From positions 1-64,000 of the forward strand of contig JAQGDQ010000813.1 of assembly GCA_030141605.1 (NCBI GenBank): a stretch of DNA of 64,000 bases, read 5' to 3'. The position numbers and the translations under genes were made by a program. Every line of letters starts with the position of its first letter. Position 1 is the stretch's first letter. This document shows, piece by piece, positions 1 through 64,000 of this stretch. This DNA is from Tubiluchus corallicola (Eukaryota; Priapulida; Priapulimorpha; Priapulimorphida; Tubiluchidae). The notes under the pieces were generated by a model that saw nothing but the letters and a program-made list of their open reading frames with translations, made no database searches and was not told the DNA's origin.

Positions 1-138
1 TACTCAAAATTTGTAAAAGAAATAGAAAGAACTAAGTAAACTACAGTTAAATTAAGAATGAACAAACTAATTTTTGTGAACCCAATAATTTTTTATGGAT
101 ACAGTAAATGTTGATAAAATTCAAACTGTTTTTAATAC

Positions 139-348
139 CGTCACGAGAAAGTCTTGAAGGTACAACTGTTGTCATCGGCTCCACGGGTTGACAGTGGAAC
201 TCGCATTCCTCCTGAGAATGAAATCGATTTCCGTTGCCGTGACAACCACCGTACGTGAACGGGCGACACTCCCCAGTGCTACTCTCATAAAACCACATTT
301 CTACATCAGCTCGGCAAGGTCCCATATCCATCGGCATGTCGCAAACAT
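139..348 (-). CDS. left-arm Kunitz exon K10'
   Basis: Mirror of the exon at 19353-19562, same length (210 nt) and same translation. Begins DVCDMPMDMGPC and has the YGGC-GNGNRF core. Arg follows Cys II (P1). Ends with a Met/Thr/Pro/Ser-rich tail before the donor GTATTA. Acceptor is tttacag on the minus strand. Last left-arm exon before the window edge. Confidence 0.85.
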
Positions 349-639
349 CTGTAAATCATAAGTACATGTCCACATTGCACAGAAGGCATGAGGTATGACT
401 TGTAATTACCTATTTTAATTTATTAACCTGACATATTATTAATTCATACTCTGTAATGCAAAAGGATGCTAATCTCAGCTGGCCTAACTGTACAAGCAGA
501 ACACATGACATTGAAGATCCTAGATAAAAAAACTAACTTTAGCACCAACGTATGTTTCAAAACTGGCACAGAATAAGACAAATTCGTGTAGGAGCATTCA
601 AACACACAACTTATACATAATTGCTACAACACTTCAACA

Positions 640-745
640 AAAATATGGCAGCAGCAAAGAAGCTGTGGTTGAAAATTACACACTTTGCAGCCCGAGTTCA
701 AATCCCATGCTTATCTGGTATTAATCATAAAATTGTAATGCCATG
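640..745 (+). mobile_element. tRNA-derived SINE-like fragment, left arm
   Basis: A good B box, GAGTTCAAATCCC, lies about 30 bp after GCTGTGGTTGAAA, an A-box-like word. No acceptor stem can be drawn. Possible SINE head. Confidence 0.4.
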
Positions 746-846
746 TTTGTTGTAAGAGAACTCTCCAGCATTAAAATTAATGATTCTGTACATTAAAGCT
801 ATGTAAAATAATGTTTATGCCCATTTTTATGCTTATGTTTACCCAC

Positions 847-1023
847 CTTGGTCTTTGTAAATGCCGCACATCCTCTCACATCCTTCTCTATATGGGAATC
901 TGTTTTCATTTCCTTCGCAGCCACCGTACACAAAAGTAGTGCACTCATTTATCTGCGTGTCAAAGTACCAGCTAGGTTCGTGGCCTCGGCATGGACCTGG
1001 ATCCATCGGCAGTGAACACAGTT
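847..1023 (-). CDS. left-arm Kunitz exon K9'
   Basis: Mirror of 18678-18854, identical in translation. Begins ELCSLPMDPGPC with P1 Arg and core YGGCEGNENRF. Donor GTGGGT, acceptor tttctag, phase 1 at both ends. All six Kunitz cysteines are present. Confidence 0.85.
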
Positions 1024-1615
1024 CTAGAAATAAAATAATAAAATAAGATAATGAGGAAATCAAGCACTTCAGTAGTCACAAATGGAACCACCAATACAAG
1101 AACGTATCTGTAATTTGCATTAGTGTCAATGGGACTAATCTAAAAAGTAAACTGTCTCGCATCTCAAAAAAAATTGCAAAATTGTTGAAAAATAACTTGA
1201 AAAAATTAATAATTACTACCAATGTGTGTCCTTACAGTTTTAAGATTGTATAGATTACAAAATATTTGAACATGCAAAAATCAATAATCTGCAAGCAAAA
1301 TTTATCTTTAGTCTTTGTATGGTCTGATTTTGACTAGTTAAGGTGATTGTATCACAAAAATCATCCTAAGGAAGACCAATGGCCACTCAAATCCTGCTGC
1401 TTAAATCCCGATGTCCTGCTTAAATCGGGCGAGAGTTTAGTTTTCGGGGAAGTAATTTCCTGGTGGAGAATTCCCCAGATAAGAAGTCTGAGGAAAAGTT
1501 GGACTGAGAGGTGCCGAGATGATCTTCTACAGAAACAATAACTGCTATAAAACTGTTTGTACTTTAGTATCTCATGCTTTGCTCATCCTGAAGAGAGAGA
1601 GAGATAGTCAAAATC

Positions 1616-1832
<217 letters not shown>

Positions 1833-1977
1833 TGAAAAAAGAGAGATAATATAAATCCATTAACAAATAGCCGATTTTTTTACACTTATTGCTTAAAATT
1901 CACAAATCTTGGTAAAAATAAATATAAAAAAAAAGAAAAGTTAAAAAAAGAAAATATGCCAATTTATAAATTTCAAC

Positions 1978-2160
1978 CTTCTTCAACAATTACACCACAA
2001 TAGTCTTCGCACTGCTGCTTAGTCTGGAAGTTATTATGGTTGCCAAGACAACCACCGTACGTGAACTCCAAGCATCGCCCGGTCTCGGCATCGTGGTACC
2101 AGCGACGTAAGTCACCCTGACATGGTCCTGCATCCATAACCAATTCGCAGACGTCAACAT
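1978..2160 (-). CDS. left-arm Kunitz exon K8'
   Basis: Mirror of 17543-17725 (183 nt). Begins VDVCELVMDAGPC with P1 Gln and core YGGCLGNHNNF. The donor, read on the minus strand, is the poor GTTGAA, as in the right arm. Open throughout. Confidence 0.8.
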
Positions 2161-2582
2161 CTACAAGCAGAAAATATTGAGTATTGCATAAACTTTATAA
2201 AATGTGGAATACGTGCGCATGTTACATAACTCTCTTTTCTATTTCACAACCCTGACTGTAAGTAAGGGTGAAACTAGTTATCTACTCTATGACTAGGATG
2301 TCTCTCAGCTTGTCAGGCTTATTATTTTGAGATAAAATGCTTTAAACTAACTCTGTGCTCATTTTATTATTATTTTTTTTTTATATTAAATATAATAAGC
2401 AGTAAAAAAATATGAATATCTTGTCACTTGGACTGCAATCACATATGTCTATTGGAATGATTAAAGCTCATTCAGCAATCAGCTTATATACAAGTAGTTT
2501 GCTTAATACAATAGCGACCTTAGTCAGAATTCCAGAGAGTACAGAATACAGACACTGGTGACTAATTAAAAGATGAACTTAC

Positions 2583-2656
2583 AAGGAGCTCGAGTTGAGG
2601 TTGTCGAAGGAGCGATACCAACACACATCTGCATGCACTCATCTCTTGTTCCAAAC
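2583..2656 (-). CDS. left-arm Kunitz exon K7'b (second half)
   Basis: Mirror of 17046-17119 (74 nt). Supplies the last two cysteines (RFGTRDECMQMC) and a Ser/Thr/Pro linker ending STRAP. Begins in phase 2, ends in phase 1 at GTAAGT. Confidence 0.8.
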
Positions 2657-3257
2657 CTGTAAAAAACATAAGCAGTATCACATTATTACTGGAAAAAGTC
2701 ATAGCTAAAAATGCTGATAATGAGAAACATGTCCAGGCCCTGCCAATATCCAGATCGTAAGTTCAACCAGTAAAGATAAAAATATGATGCATTTTGGCTT
2801 CTTGAAGCATAACCTGATTTATTCAATTTCACATTCTATGATTCTAACTGTCAGAGAGAAGTGACATTAATTTCAACCTAAAATGGCTAGAAATTTCATG
2901 ATGATAGGATAAATTGTAAAATTTTTTTACTTCCCGTGCAGTACAAATACACATCGCTAGCTGTATTTAGAGAGTCAGAGGTTATAAAACTTTAAATATA
3001 TAAGATCTGTCATGCCCCCCCCCCAAAGACCATTTTTTTAAAACAGCATCAGGAATGCTGCAGTCACAACTTGGTGTTGTGCCAAGAACGAAGCTTGGCA
3101 GACCATTGCAAAGATTACAGGCATTATATCTTGATTCATCAGTTTCCAGTTTGCTGACCTAAACAGTTTTAGCCACAGCTACATAGAAACACAGCATGTC
3201 TGTGACATTTATCTCTTCATCCTGCTAAATTAACCAAAAAACAAATAAGCAAGGTAC

Positions 3258-3381
3258 CTGTTAGCATTTCCGTCACAGCCGCCATAGTTAAACAGTAAGC
3301 ATTCGCCCTCAGTCATGTTGTAATAATACGAAGGGAAACGACCACGACACGGTCCTGCCACCTGCGGCAAGGTGCAAATTT
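3258..3381 (-). CDS. left-arm Kunitz exon K7'a (first half)
   Basis: Mirror of 16245-16368 (124 nt), split at the same place inside the codon for Arg of NANR. It reads [10 protein letters not shown], where the right arm reads LPQVVGSCRG: two missense differences next to Cys II. P1 is Arg in both. Confidence 0.82.
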
Positions 3382-3716
3382 CTGAAAGAAAAACACAAAG
3401 CTCACCTATTTCACCCTAATTACAAAGTTGAGTTGTGTATTTTCCAAAATGATCTTAGTGTAAACACGTATAACAGAAGCAGTATTTTCAATAACCAACG
3501 AATACAACTTAGAGAAGTGAAAAAGACATGGCACAAAGCAGTTAAAAGTGTAAGGCAGGCAGGTTAATAATTTCAATTAGAAATTAACCACTCCGCTGTT
3601 AGGCTATTTCGATGTTTCTTTTTTATCTAAACAAATCCGTACCAAAAATTGTACAGAAAACTCAGATCGCCAGGACCCAATAGAAAGCAGGATGCACAAC
3701 TTGAAGAAGTCAAGAC

Positions 3717-4466
3717 CAGTGGCAGCTCGTAGCTAAAGTTAGTGGAGATGTTGCTTCAGAAAATTTTTAGCCATTGTTTAAATATTGTGTAAAATGAAGC
3801 AAACATATAAAAAGAAAATTTATACATAAATTTGATAAAATCCTAAATAAAAAATATTTTTTACATACTAATAGCCTAAATTGTTACAGTTCAAGTTGAA
3901 TTAATATAATTAATTAATTTATTAAGTTAATTTAAATTTAAATTGGATATATTTAATAAAATTTAATAAATAAATTGATCCATTCATTTAAAAACAAAAT
4001 CCATTCTTCTTGTTTTACTTTGCACAAAAAGATTAATAATTATACATAAACTTAATAAATTATAAATAAAAAAAAATATTTTTTACTTACCAATAGCCTA
4101 AATTGTTACAGTTCAAGTTAAATTAATCTAATTAAGTTAATTTAAATTTAAATTGATCCATTCATTTAAAAATAATATTCCTTCTTCTTGTTTTAAATTG
4201 TACAAAAAGATTAATAATTTTCTCCTTGATCAACACTGAGTGAGCAACAGGGCTCTCTCTCTCTACCTAGCATACAACATATTATCGCATGAGCACAACA
4301 GCCATCTCACCATCACATACTATGGTTCCATACAAAGATTTACACGTACGTACAAGTATAAAGAAAGAATAAAAGAAAAAACTCATTATATTGAATATTA
4401 GCGATAACATCGAGTGAAAATAGGAGGTGCTGCAGTTCCACAGTGCCTATACACGAGCTGCCACTG
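3717..4466. mobile_element. non-autonomous hAT-like element, left arm
   Basis: Terminal inverted repeats CAGTGGCAGCTCGT and its complement, flanked by 8-bp repeats gtcaagac and gtcaaggc (7 of 8). The 8-bp target size and CAGTGGC ends fit hAT transposons. The interior is AT-rich and holds two diverged copies of a sequence of about 200 bp; no transposase. Confidence 0.8.
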
Positions 4467-4564
4467 GTCAAGGCAAATATTATGACAAAAAAATGCATTA
4501 AAGGTTCAAAACTTCAAATGTAAACTGCAGTTAACACAATCATAAATCATAAACTCACACATAC

Positions 4565-4780
4565 CATGAGCTGGTGGTGCAACTGACTCGGTAGCCGCTT
4601 GAGTGTAACCCAAACATTCTGCTTCGCAAAGTTCCTTGCTGTTGAATCTGTTGCCGTTACCGCCGCAGCCGCCGTAGAAAAACTTGTCACACCTCATACT
4701 TGACGGGTCGTAATACCAGTTCATTTCTCGACTGTGACAAGGGCCAGAATCCTTGGGTAAAAAGCAAACGTCTGTTGGCT
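4565..4780 (-). CDS. left-arm Kunitz exon K6'
   Basis: Mirror of 14848-15063 (216 nt), identical translation. Begins EPTDVCFLPKDSGPC with P1 His and core YGGCGGNGNRF, then an Ala/Thr/Pro tail ending VAPPAH before the GTATGT donor. Confidence 0.85.
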
Positions 4781-5223
4781 CTGAAATTTGAAGATGTTCC
4801 ACAAGTTCAACTTTTGTAAAGAAAATGTATAGCAAACAGAATACAGAGGAATACAAACTAAATTCAAATCATTGCTTAGCATGATGTTTTTATATAAACA
4901 TGAAAATTTTAGAAAAAAATAAAGCGTAAGGTCACAAACGGACTGGAAAATGTTGTTTTTGAAGTTCGAAAACAATGCGGCACAGACCCATACCCACGAA
5001 AATATCAGGACAGCATAACAAGCTAAACTGATATTTATATAAACAGTGCAGTACAGCATGACACACTACAAAAATATCGCATAAAGTTTTTACTATAAGG
5101 TGACCAAATAGTTATTAACTGTGAGATGATAATATCTCAGAATCTACATATTTAAGTTCACAAGTTTCTCAAAGCAACTACAGACTACCAAGTCTCTTAA
5201 AATAATTAGATAAATGCAATTAC

Positions 5224-5400
5224 CAAGTGTAGAAACGCCACTGCAGACACGCTGACAATCTTCCTGAGATTCAAAACGATTGGCATTTCCTTGACAACCG
5301 CCGTAATAGAAAGGTTTGCACTGTCCATCATAAGCATCAAATGACCACCGTAACAGGCGATTAGAGCACGGACCTTCTACTCTTGGCATTGAACAAACAT
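5224..5400 (-). CDS. left-arm Kunitz exon K5'
   Basis: Mirror of 14228-14404, identical translation. DVCSMPRVEGPC with P1 Ser and core YGGCQGNANRF. Acceptor ttactag, donor GTAATT. Confidence 0.85.
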
Positions 5401-5641
5401 CTAGTAAAAGGAACGAGTACAAACAAACTATTCATTAGGACACAGTCACATTAGAGCACATGAGACATTTAACAAAACTTACAATGCTTCCTAAAGCAGG
5501 TATAAGTATGGTAAAATTTTATTACATTACGCTCATTCTACCAAGAACATGCACTGTTTAGCCTACCAAATAATTTAGGCAATGAAAACATATCGCAAAA
5601 GCTCAGACTCCATTCAAGTGCTGCATTACATTATAATGTAA

Positions 5642-5870
5642 ACGTTAATGTAATATATACATTATCATGTATACATTTCCACAGCAATCACCTCAACATA
5701 ATCATGTATACATTTCCACAGCAATCACCTCAACCGACAATAGGTTGAGGGTCAAATTAATCCTACGTTAATGTAATATATAATGCAATGTAATGTATAC
5801 ATTACATAATAATACATTTCGACAGCATGTCACCTCAACCGACAATAGGTTGAGGGTCAAATTAACCCTC
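5642..5870. repeat. 123-bp tandem duplication, left arm only
   Basis: The word acgttaatgtaatatata recurs after 123 bp, and cacctcaaccgacaatag recurs with it. The right arm has a single copy (about 13885-13990). Each unit contains CCTCAACC...GGTTGAGG, a short hairpin. An embedded shorter repeat, atcatgtatacatttccaca, also occurs twice. Confidence 0.75.
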
Positions 5871-5965
5871 AATGACTATAACAACTATGGATGACTGCAT
5901 GTTATAAATTTTTCATGTAAAGAGTGTTGCATTTCGACAGTTTTCAATGTAACGAAAGTACTTAC

Positions 5966-6145
5966 CTCTAATCACACGCGTGGCATTGCACTGTTCCTCA
6001 CAATTTTCCTTGCTGAGGAATCTATTCAAGTTGCCGTTGCAACCTGTGTAGATGAAGCTTTCACACAATCCAGTCTTTGTGTCATAATGCCAGCGAGGGA
6101 AGTGGCCGCGACACGATCCTTCCTCTTTTGGCATGACGCACGAAT
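5966..6145 (-). CDS. left-arm Kunitz exon K4'
   Basis: Mirror of 13606-13785 (180 nt), identical translation. DSCVMPKEEGSC with P1 Arg. The core is YTGCNGNLNRF, with Thr in place of the usual first Gly of YGGC. Confidence 0.85.
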
Positions 6146-6918
6146 CTGAAGAACCAAACGCATTCTTAGTAACGATGAGCAATCAATAGATTAATCAAAT
6201 TAATCGCGATTACAATAATGTATAAATCGATATAGTCAGCAATTGAACAGTAACTCAAAATCGCTGCAAAAGATTAATCATGGTATCGAATTACAAGAAC
6301 AAAATTATAATCGAATTACAAAATTTCAAAATCGCACATCACTACTTCTTAGTACAGATTACTAGTTGTCAAATATGACAAAATTTAGTCAAATGCAGCT
6401 CAGGAAATGTATAGAGACTGCTGTGAATGCTTTAAAAAACATTCGTTGCAACAAGAAAACCTAGTAATCGTTTATTGTGGAACGTTCATTACTGACATTG
6501 GTATTTGGAAAAATAAACAAATACTTCAAAATTCAATAACTATAAATGCAGTCATTATGGTTGTCCATTGAATGTTTCCAATTTGATGCAATGTTCGTAT
6601 CCAATGTTTGATTTTCAATAATTTCTATAAGTGTTAAACTTCGACACAATTAACTTCAGTTAATGCTTCATAAATTAGGTGCATAAATCTGATTGAGTTG
6701 GTCACTTTTTATAAGTGTTTTAAAAATCTTGAAATGTTTGGCCTTTTGCCAAACTTTTTTAATGAAGCATTACCAAAGATTGGGCTTGCAGCGACCAACA
6801 TGAGAGAAATGATTTCCTCGAAGTTCCAATTTGATTTATTCAAATTCAAACTACTAAAATTCGACTCGGTTCGAAATTGAAAGCGTTACATTTGATTTGC
6901 TTTTTTCGCAGTACTCAC

Positions 6919-7095
6919 CTTTCTCAATCATGTCCACACACTGTCTGACACACTGATCCTCTGTCAAGAAGTTATTCAAGTTACCCTTGCAGCCGCTGTA
7001 TGTAAATGGCCTACAACGATGCTCGTAGCTGTCATAATAGAATCGTTCGAAACGACCGGTGCAGGGACCTCTCACCCTCGGCTGCATGCACACTT
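6919..7095 (-). CDS. left-arm Kunitz exon K3'
   Basis: Mirror of 12656-12832, identical translation. EVCMQPRVRGPC with P1 Thr and core YSGCKGNLNNF. Donor GTGAGT, acceptor tgtttag. Confidence 0.85.
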
Positions 7096-7241
7096 CTAAA
7101 CAATGAAAGAAAATTGATCACAAAAGTGGACAAGCAGTGACAAAAGTATGTAAACAAAATACGTATAGGTGAAGTAAACAACGGTATAGAAAATTATATA
7201 GCTAGAGGTCAATGAGTACTAACAGACGTAGAAGCTTGCAC

Positions 7242-7268
7242 CTGGTGGCTGCACACATTTTCTTGGTG
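7242..7268 (-). CDS. left-arm 9-codon mini-exon
   Basis: Mirror of 12483-12509 and identical in sequence. Encodes APRKCVQPPG including the split codon. Conserved between the arms together with its splice sites (acceptor ttcagag, donor GTGCAA). Confidence 0.6.
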
Positions 7269-7959
7269 CTCTGAAATATTTATTTATTACTTTAAGAATA
7301 ATATTATTTAATTATGACTGATTTCTAGTGATTTTTATATACATGTATTATGATTTTAGTTTTATCTATAATAACTTTCTTATGTACTGTTTATGTGTTA
7401 ATATTTTATGTATGTAAAATGCATTTGTCCATTTTTAATGTTTAATGCATTTTAAATATGCAATAAATTATTATTAAATTAGTAGGTTTTTCAATAGATT
7501 AAAAATGCTGGCCCTTTGCATTGCATTCCTATTATTTTACAGCCAGTAAGTTTGAAATGAAAAGAAGCCAACCTTCATCGACTGGCATTAATTAATGAAA
7601 GCTGATGTTTGAACTCTTTTTTAATAAGCAACTATGAGAAAATCGAGAAAATACACAGAAAACACTAAGCTTTAAATAAGGAAAAAAGTTAATCATCAAA
7701 GAATGGTTTCATGACGTCAAACATATATAAGAGAGGAATATTATTGTATTCTTTCTGATTTCTGTCCTAACTTTCATTATATGTCTCCCAATGAGCAGTT
7801 AGTGTTTTTAAATGCATGACAAGATATAGAAGTTATTAAAATTAATGCTAGATTGGTCCACGAAATATATGAAGATAGGCCTGACTGAAATAACTCAGTG
7901 CAAGCCTGCCTGACTGACTGACTAACTGTAATACACATGCAATATTAAGTGTATAATAT

Positions 7960-8128
7960 ATGTATGTATGTTGCTCTGTTATATGCGTTTTTTGTGCTTG
8001 AACCAATACACCACTTATATGTAGTTTCTTTGTTCAGATGTATAATGTTTCTTAAGTCGTTTTTCTTTGTCTTTTGTAATTTCTTTCCTTAATGGTTCAA
8101 TAAATATAAATAAATAAATATTTGATCA
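7960..8128 (+). repeat. retroposon 3'-end-like sequence, left arm
   Basis: Ends in TTCAATAAATATAAATAAATAAATA, a polyadenylation-signal-like word passing into AAAT repeats. It looks like the tail of an interspersed retroposon. No coding remnant seen. Confidence 0.35.
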
Positions 8129-8161
8129 CAATGAAATTTTCTCAGAAACTCGTCAACTTAC

Positions 8162-8338
8162 CGAGTGTTTTGGGTTTGAGACAAGTTTCCTCGCATGTCT
8201 CTAAAGATGGAAACCTGTTTGCATTGCCGCCGCAGCCGCCGTAGGTGAACTGCCGGCAACCTTCGGCTTCGTGATCATAATAATACGTTGTGATTTTTTC
8301 ATCACATGGTCCAACCACAGGAGGTAAAAAGCAAATAT
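8162..8338 (-). CDS. left-arm Kunitz exon K2'
   Basis: Mirror of 11420-11596, identical translation. DICFLPPVVGPC with P1 Asp and core YGGCGGNANRF. Six cysteines present. Confidence 0.85.
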
Positions 8339-8469
8339 CTGAAAAATGTTTCCAGGTGAATAAACAAAAATTATCACTAACCAATAACTAAGTGAAAGTA
8401 CAGAACAGTAACGGTTACATTGTTTCGTCACAAGTAGTGTAAAACATGAAGAAAGTGAACTGCCACAAT

Positions 8470-8605
8470 GTTATGACAGAGTGGTATAGTGGTAGTGTGC
8501 TCCTTTCCCACCCGGGAGGATTAATTCCCGATCAAGTCATACCAAAGACTCAAAAAATGGTACGATTGGTTATCGATCAAGCACGCAGGTAAATCCAAGT
8601 AAAAT
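8470..8605 (+). mobile_element. tRNA-derived SINE-like element, left arm
   Basis: GTGGTATAGTGGTAG resembles a pol III A box, and GGATTAATTCCCG about 30 bp later a degenerate B box, followed by non-tRNA sequence. Lies in the intron between K2' and K1'. Not a functional tRNA. Confidence 0.5.
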
Positions 8606-8684
8606 GCAGATAATAATAATTGGGACCACTTTAGAAATAGGTATTAAGGTATTTTAGATGCTATTCCTGGACTAATTCCTAAAT

Positions 8685-8864
<180 letters not shown>

Positions 8865-8950
8865 ATATAATTGAAAAGTAGTAATTTGTTCCCATTGAAT
8901 ACGGTACATACAGCAAAATAAACAATTACAACGAGACAACGTGCACTTAC

Positions 8951-9129
8951 CCGATTCTTCAGGCATGACGCACATGTTCTCACATTCCTCTTTCGTCTCA
9001 AATCGGTTATCGTTACCCCCGCAGCCACCGTACCAGAAGCGCTCGCAGGCACCGACGCCCATGTCGTAGTACCATCTGATTGTGAAGTTTTGCAGGGGCC
9101 ATCATCCTTTGCCAAATTACACAGCATAT
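8951..9129 (-). pseudogene. left-arm Kunitz exon K1', frameshifted
   Basis: Mirror of 9845-10024 but 179 instead of 180 nt. One base is missing just after Cys II (TGCAAAACTTC against TGCAAGAACTTC on the coding strand), so the last four cysteines leave the frame of the first two. It also reads Gly where the right arm has Glu in the YGGC-x-GN core. Either the left copy is a decaying paralogue or the base is a consensus error. Confidence 0.85.
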
Positions 9130-9205
9130 CTGAAAAAAGTGTGAGCATTAAAGCCTTCACGTTAAAATGTCAACAAAGAAATACCTCACAGAAATTATCG
9201 TAACT

Positions 9206-9770
9206 ACCACACCAAAGTGTAAGTTTCCAAGTGAAAATTTTTATGGGCTAAAAAGTATCGAAGGTAGTAATTAGTTTTCTGAAACCGTGAAATATTCGAA
9301 GAGTAACACGTCTTAGACATAGTCGCTCAGCAAAAGCAATGCAGTGCTACCAACGTACTTATTTAAAAGATTCTGCTTTTACTTCCAGTACTACGTAGAA
9401 CCATTCTCATGTCATTGTATTTGGTAACATAGCTTTTCGAAGTTAATTCACTTTGTTGCTGTCTTTTTAGTTTTTTAGCAAAAAATAGTAATAAATGTTT
9501 GAATAACTAATTGATAGTATGTGTTCGATATTTAAAGCAGACATTTACAATACCGTACAGACACTTTTAGTCACTGTCACTAAGCAAATTGCGGTAAACA
9601 ATAATTGTTAGCTGGTTGGAAATTTGGGTAATGTTCAGAATTAAGAAGGATTACATAAACAGCAGAAAAGCTTCGAAAAATATGTAAATTCAAAAGTGCA
9701 TAGTAAATCAATGTCTGTTTTTGGGTAGATGATGTTAACGATGTTAAATAGTAATCTTTGCTGACAAAGA
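9206..9770. other. unique spacer at centre of inverted duplication
   Basis: About 565 bp between the two arms with no counterpart on the opposite strand. Homology stops abruptly on both sides, after atcgtaact in the left arm. I see no Kunitz, TSP1 or other conserved exon, no signal-peptide exon and no obvious promoter. The centre is therefore not a recognisable bidirectional promoter, although one cannot be excluded by eye. Confidence 0.75.
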
Positions 9771-9844
9771 AGTTACGATAATTTCTGTGAGGTATTTCTT
9801 GTTGACATTTTAACGTGAAGGCTTTAATGCTCACACTTTTTCAG

Positions 9845-63825
<53,981 letters not shown>

Positions 63826-64000
63826 CATATCGCAACCTGTGTAACTAATTGTAGCGTACCTGATTTTTAGCATCTGTTATTTTTTATCAGTCGTCAGAAG
63901 CTCTCTTTTTTGTCGTTAGCAAGTATTTATTTTTCCTGCCAGTGGTGTATTAAGTTCTGCATCGTTTTTGCTTTAAATTGTTCACTTGTACTAATCATGT
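63826..64000 (+). other. start of 3' untranslated region
   Basis: No further open frame follows the stop. No AATAAA polyadenylation signal occurs in the remaining 175 bases, so the transcript end lies beyond the window. Confidence 0.6.

Noticed and set aside
4721-5059. Hydrophobic 112-residue frame (and its mirror at 14569-14907)
   Set aside because: It overlaps the K6 exon in another frame and spans intron sequence; the Kunitz frame is the real one.
8470-8540. Functional tRNA gene
   Set aside because: Promoter-like words are present but no cloverleaf or acceptor stem can be formed; a SINE head fits better.
9206-9770. Bidirectional promoter driving both arms
   Set aside because: The position is suggestive, but I see no TATA, initiator or first exon with a signal peptide in the spacer, so I do not call it.

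Overview
The window is invertebrate animal genomic DNA: AT-rich, with small phase-matched coding exons separated by long GT-AG introns that carry microsatellites, minisatellites and fragments of SINEs, LINEs and hAT-like elements. No operon, ribosome-binding site or compact gene is seen. I cannot name the species; a lophotrochozoan or other non-model invertebrate would fit. Almost all coding content belongs to one gene family: papilin, a secreted basement-membrane proteoglycan-like protein built from Kunitz (BPTI) domains, Ig domains and a C-terminal PLAC domain. Layout: (1) Positions 1 to about 9205 and about 9771 to 19701 are the two arms of a large inverted duplication around a 565-bp unique spacer. 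Each arm encodes the same ten Kunitz domains (K1-K10) plus a 9-codon mini-exon. The left arm is coded on the minus strand and the right arm on the plus strand, so both read outward from the centre. The arms differ by substitutions, missense changes, tandem-repeat indels, a LINE-like insertion only in the right arm, and a one-base deletion that frameshifts the left K1 exon. The left arm runs off the window edge. (2) From 9845 to 63825 the plus strand carries a continuous 65-exon chain. My exon-by-exon reading gives 8381 coding bases that stay in frame from K1 to a TAG stop (2794 codons including the stop and one upstream base). Order: twelve Kunitz domains (K1-K12, mostly without linkers, several with a basic P1 residue); twenty Kunitz domains (K13-K32) of a second subfamily, alternating with short Pro/Thr/Glu-rich linker exons; an antistasin-like exon; a second Cys-rich exon; a papilin-type GCC motif exon; three Ig domains, each split over two exons; and the PLAC domain. 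All Kunitz and linker cassettes are flanked by phase-1 introns, so any single exon, or Kunitz-linker pair, can be skipped without a frameshift. The N-terminal thrombospondin and ADAMTS-spacer exons expected of papilin are not in the window. (3) Introns contain a 20-bp minisatellite (20.3-20.9 kb), a 34-bp minisatellite (49.3-49.7 kb), a roughly 77-bp degenerate minisatellite next to the PLAC exon, two related hAT-like elements (29.3 and 40.8 kb), a hairpin MITE (30.4 kb), tRNA-derived SINE-like elements and microsatellites. Introns not listed separately hold nothing I recognise. The most notable observations are the inverted duplication, the strict Kunitz-linker cassette array, the use of AAG acceptors by 16 of 20 second-cluster Kunitz exons while linker exons use YAG, and the confinement of basic P1 residues to the first cluster.
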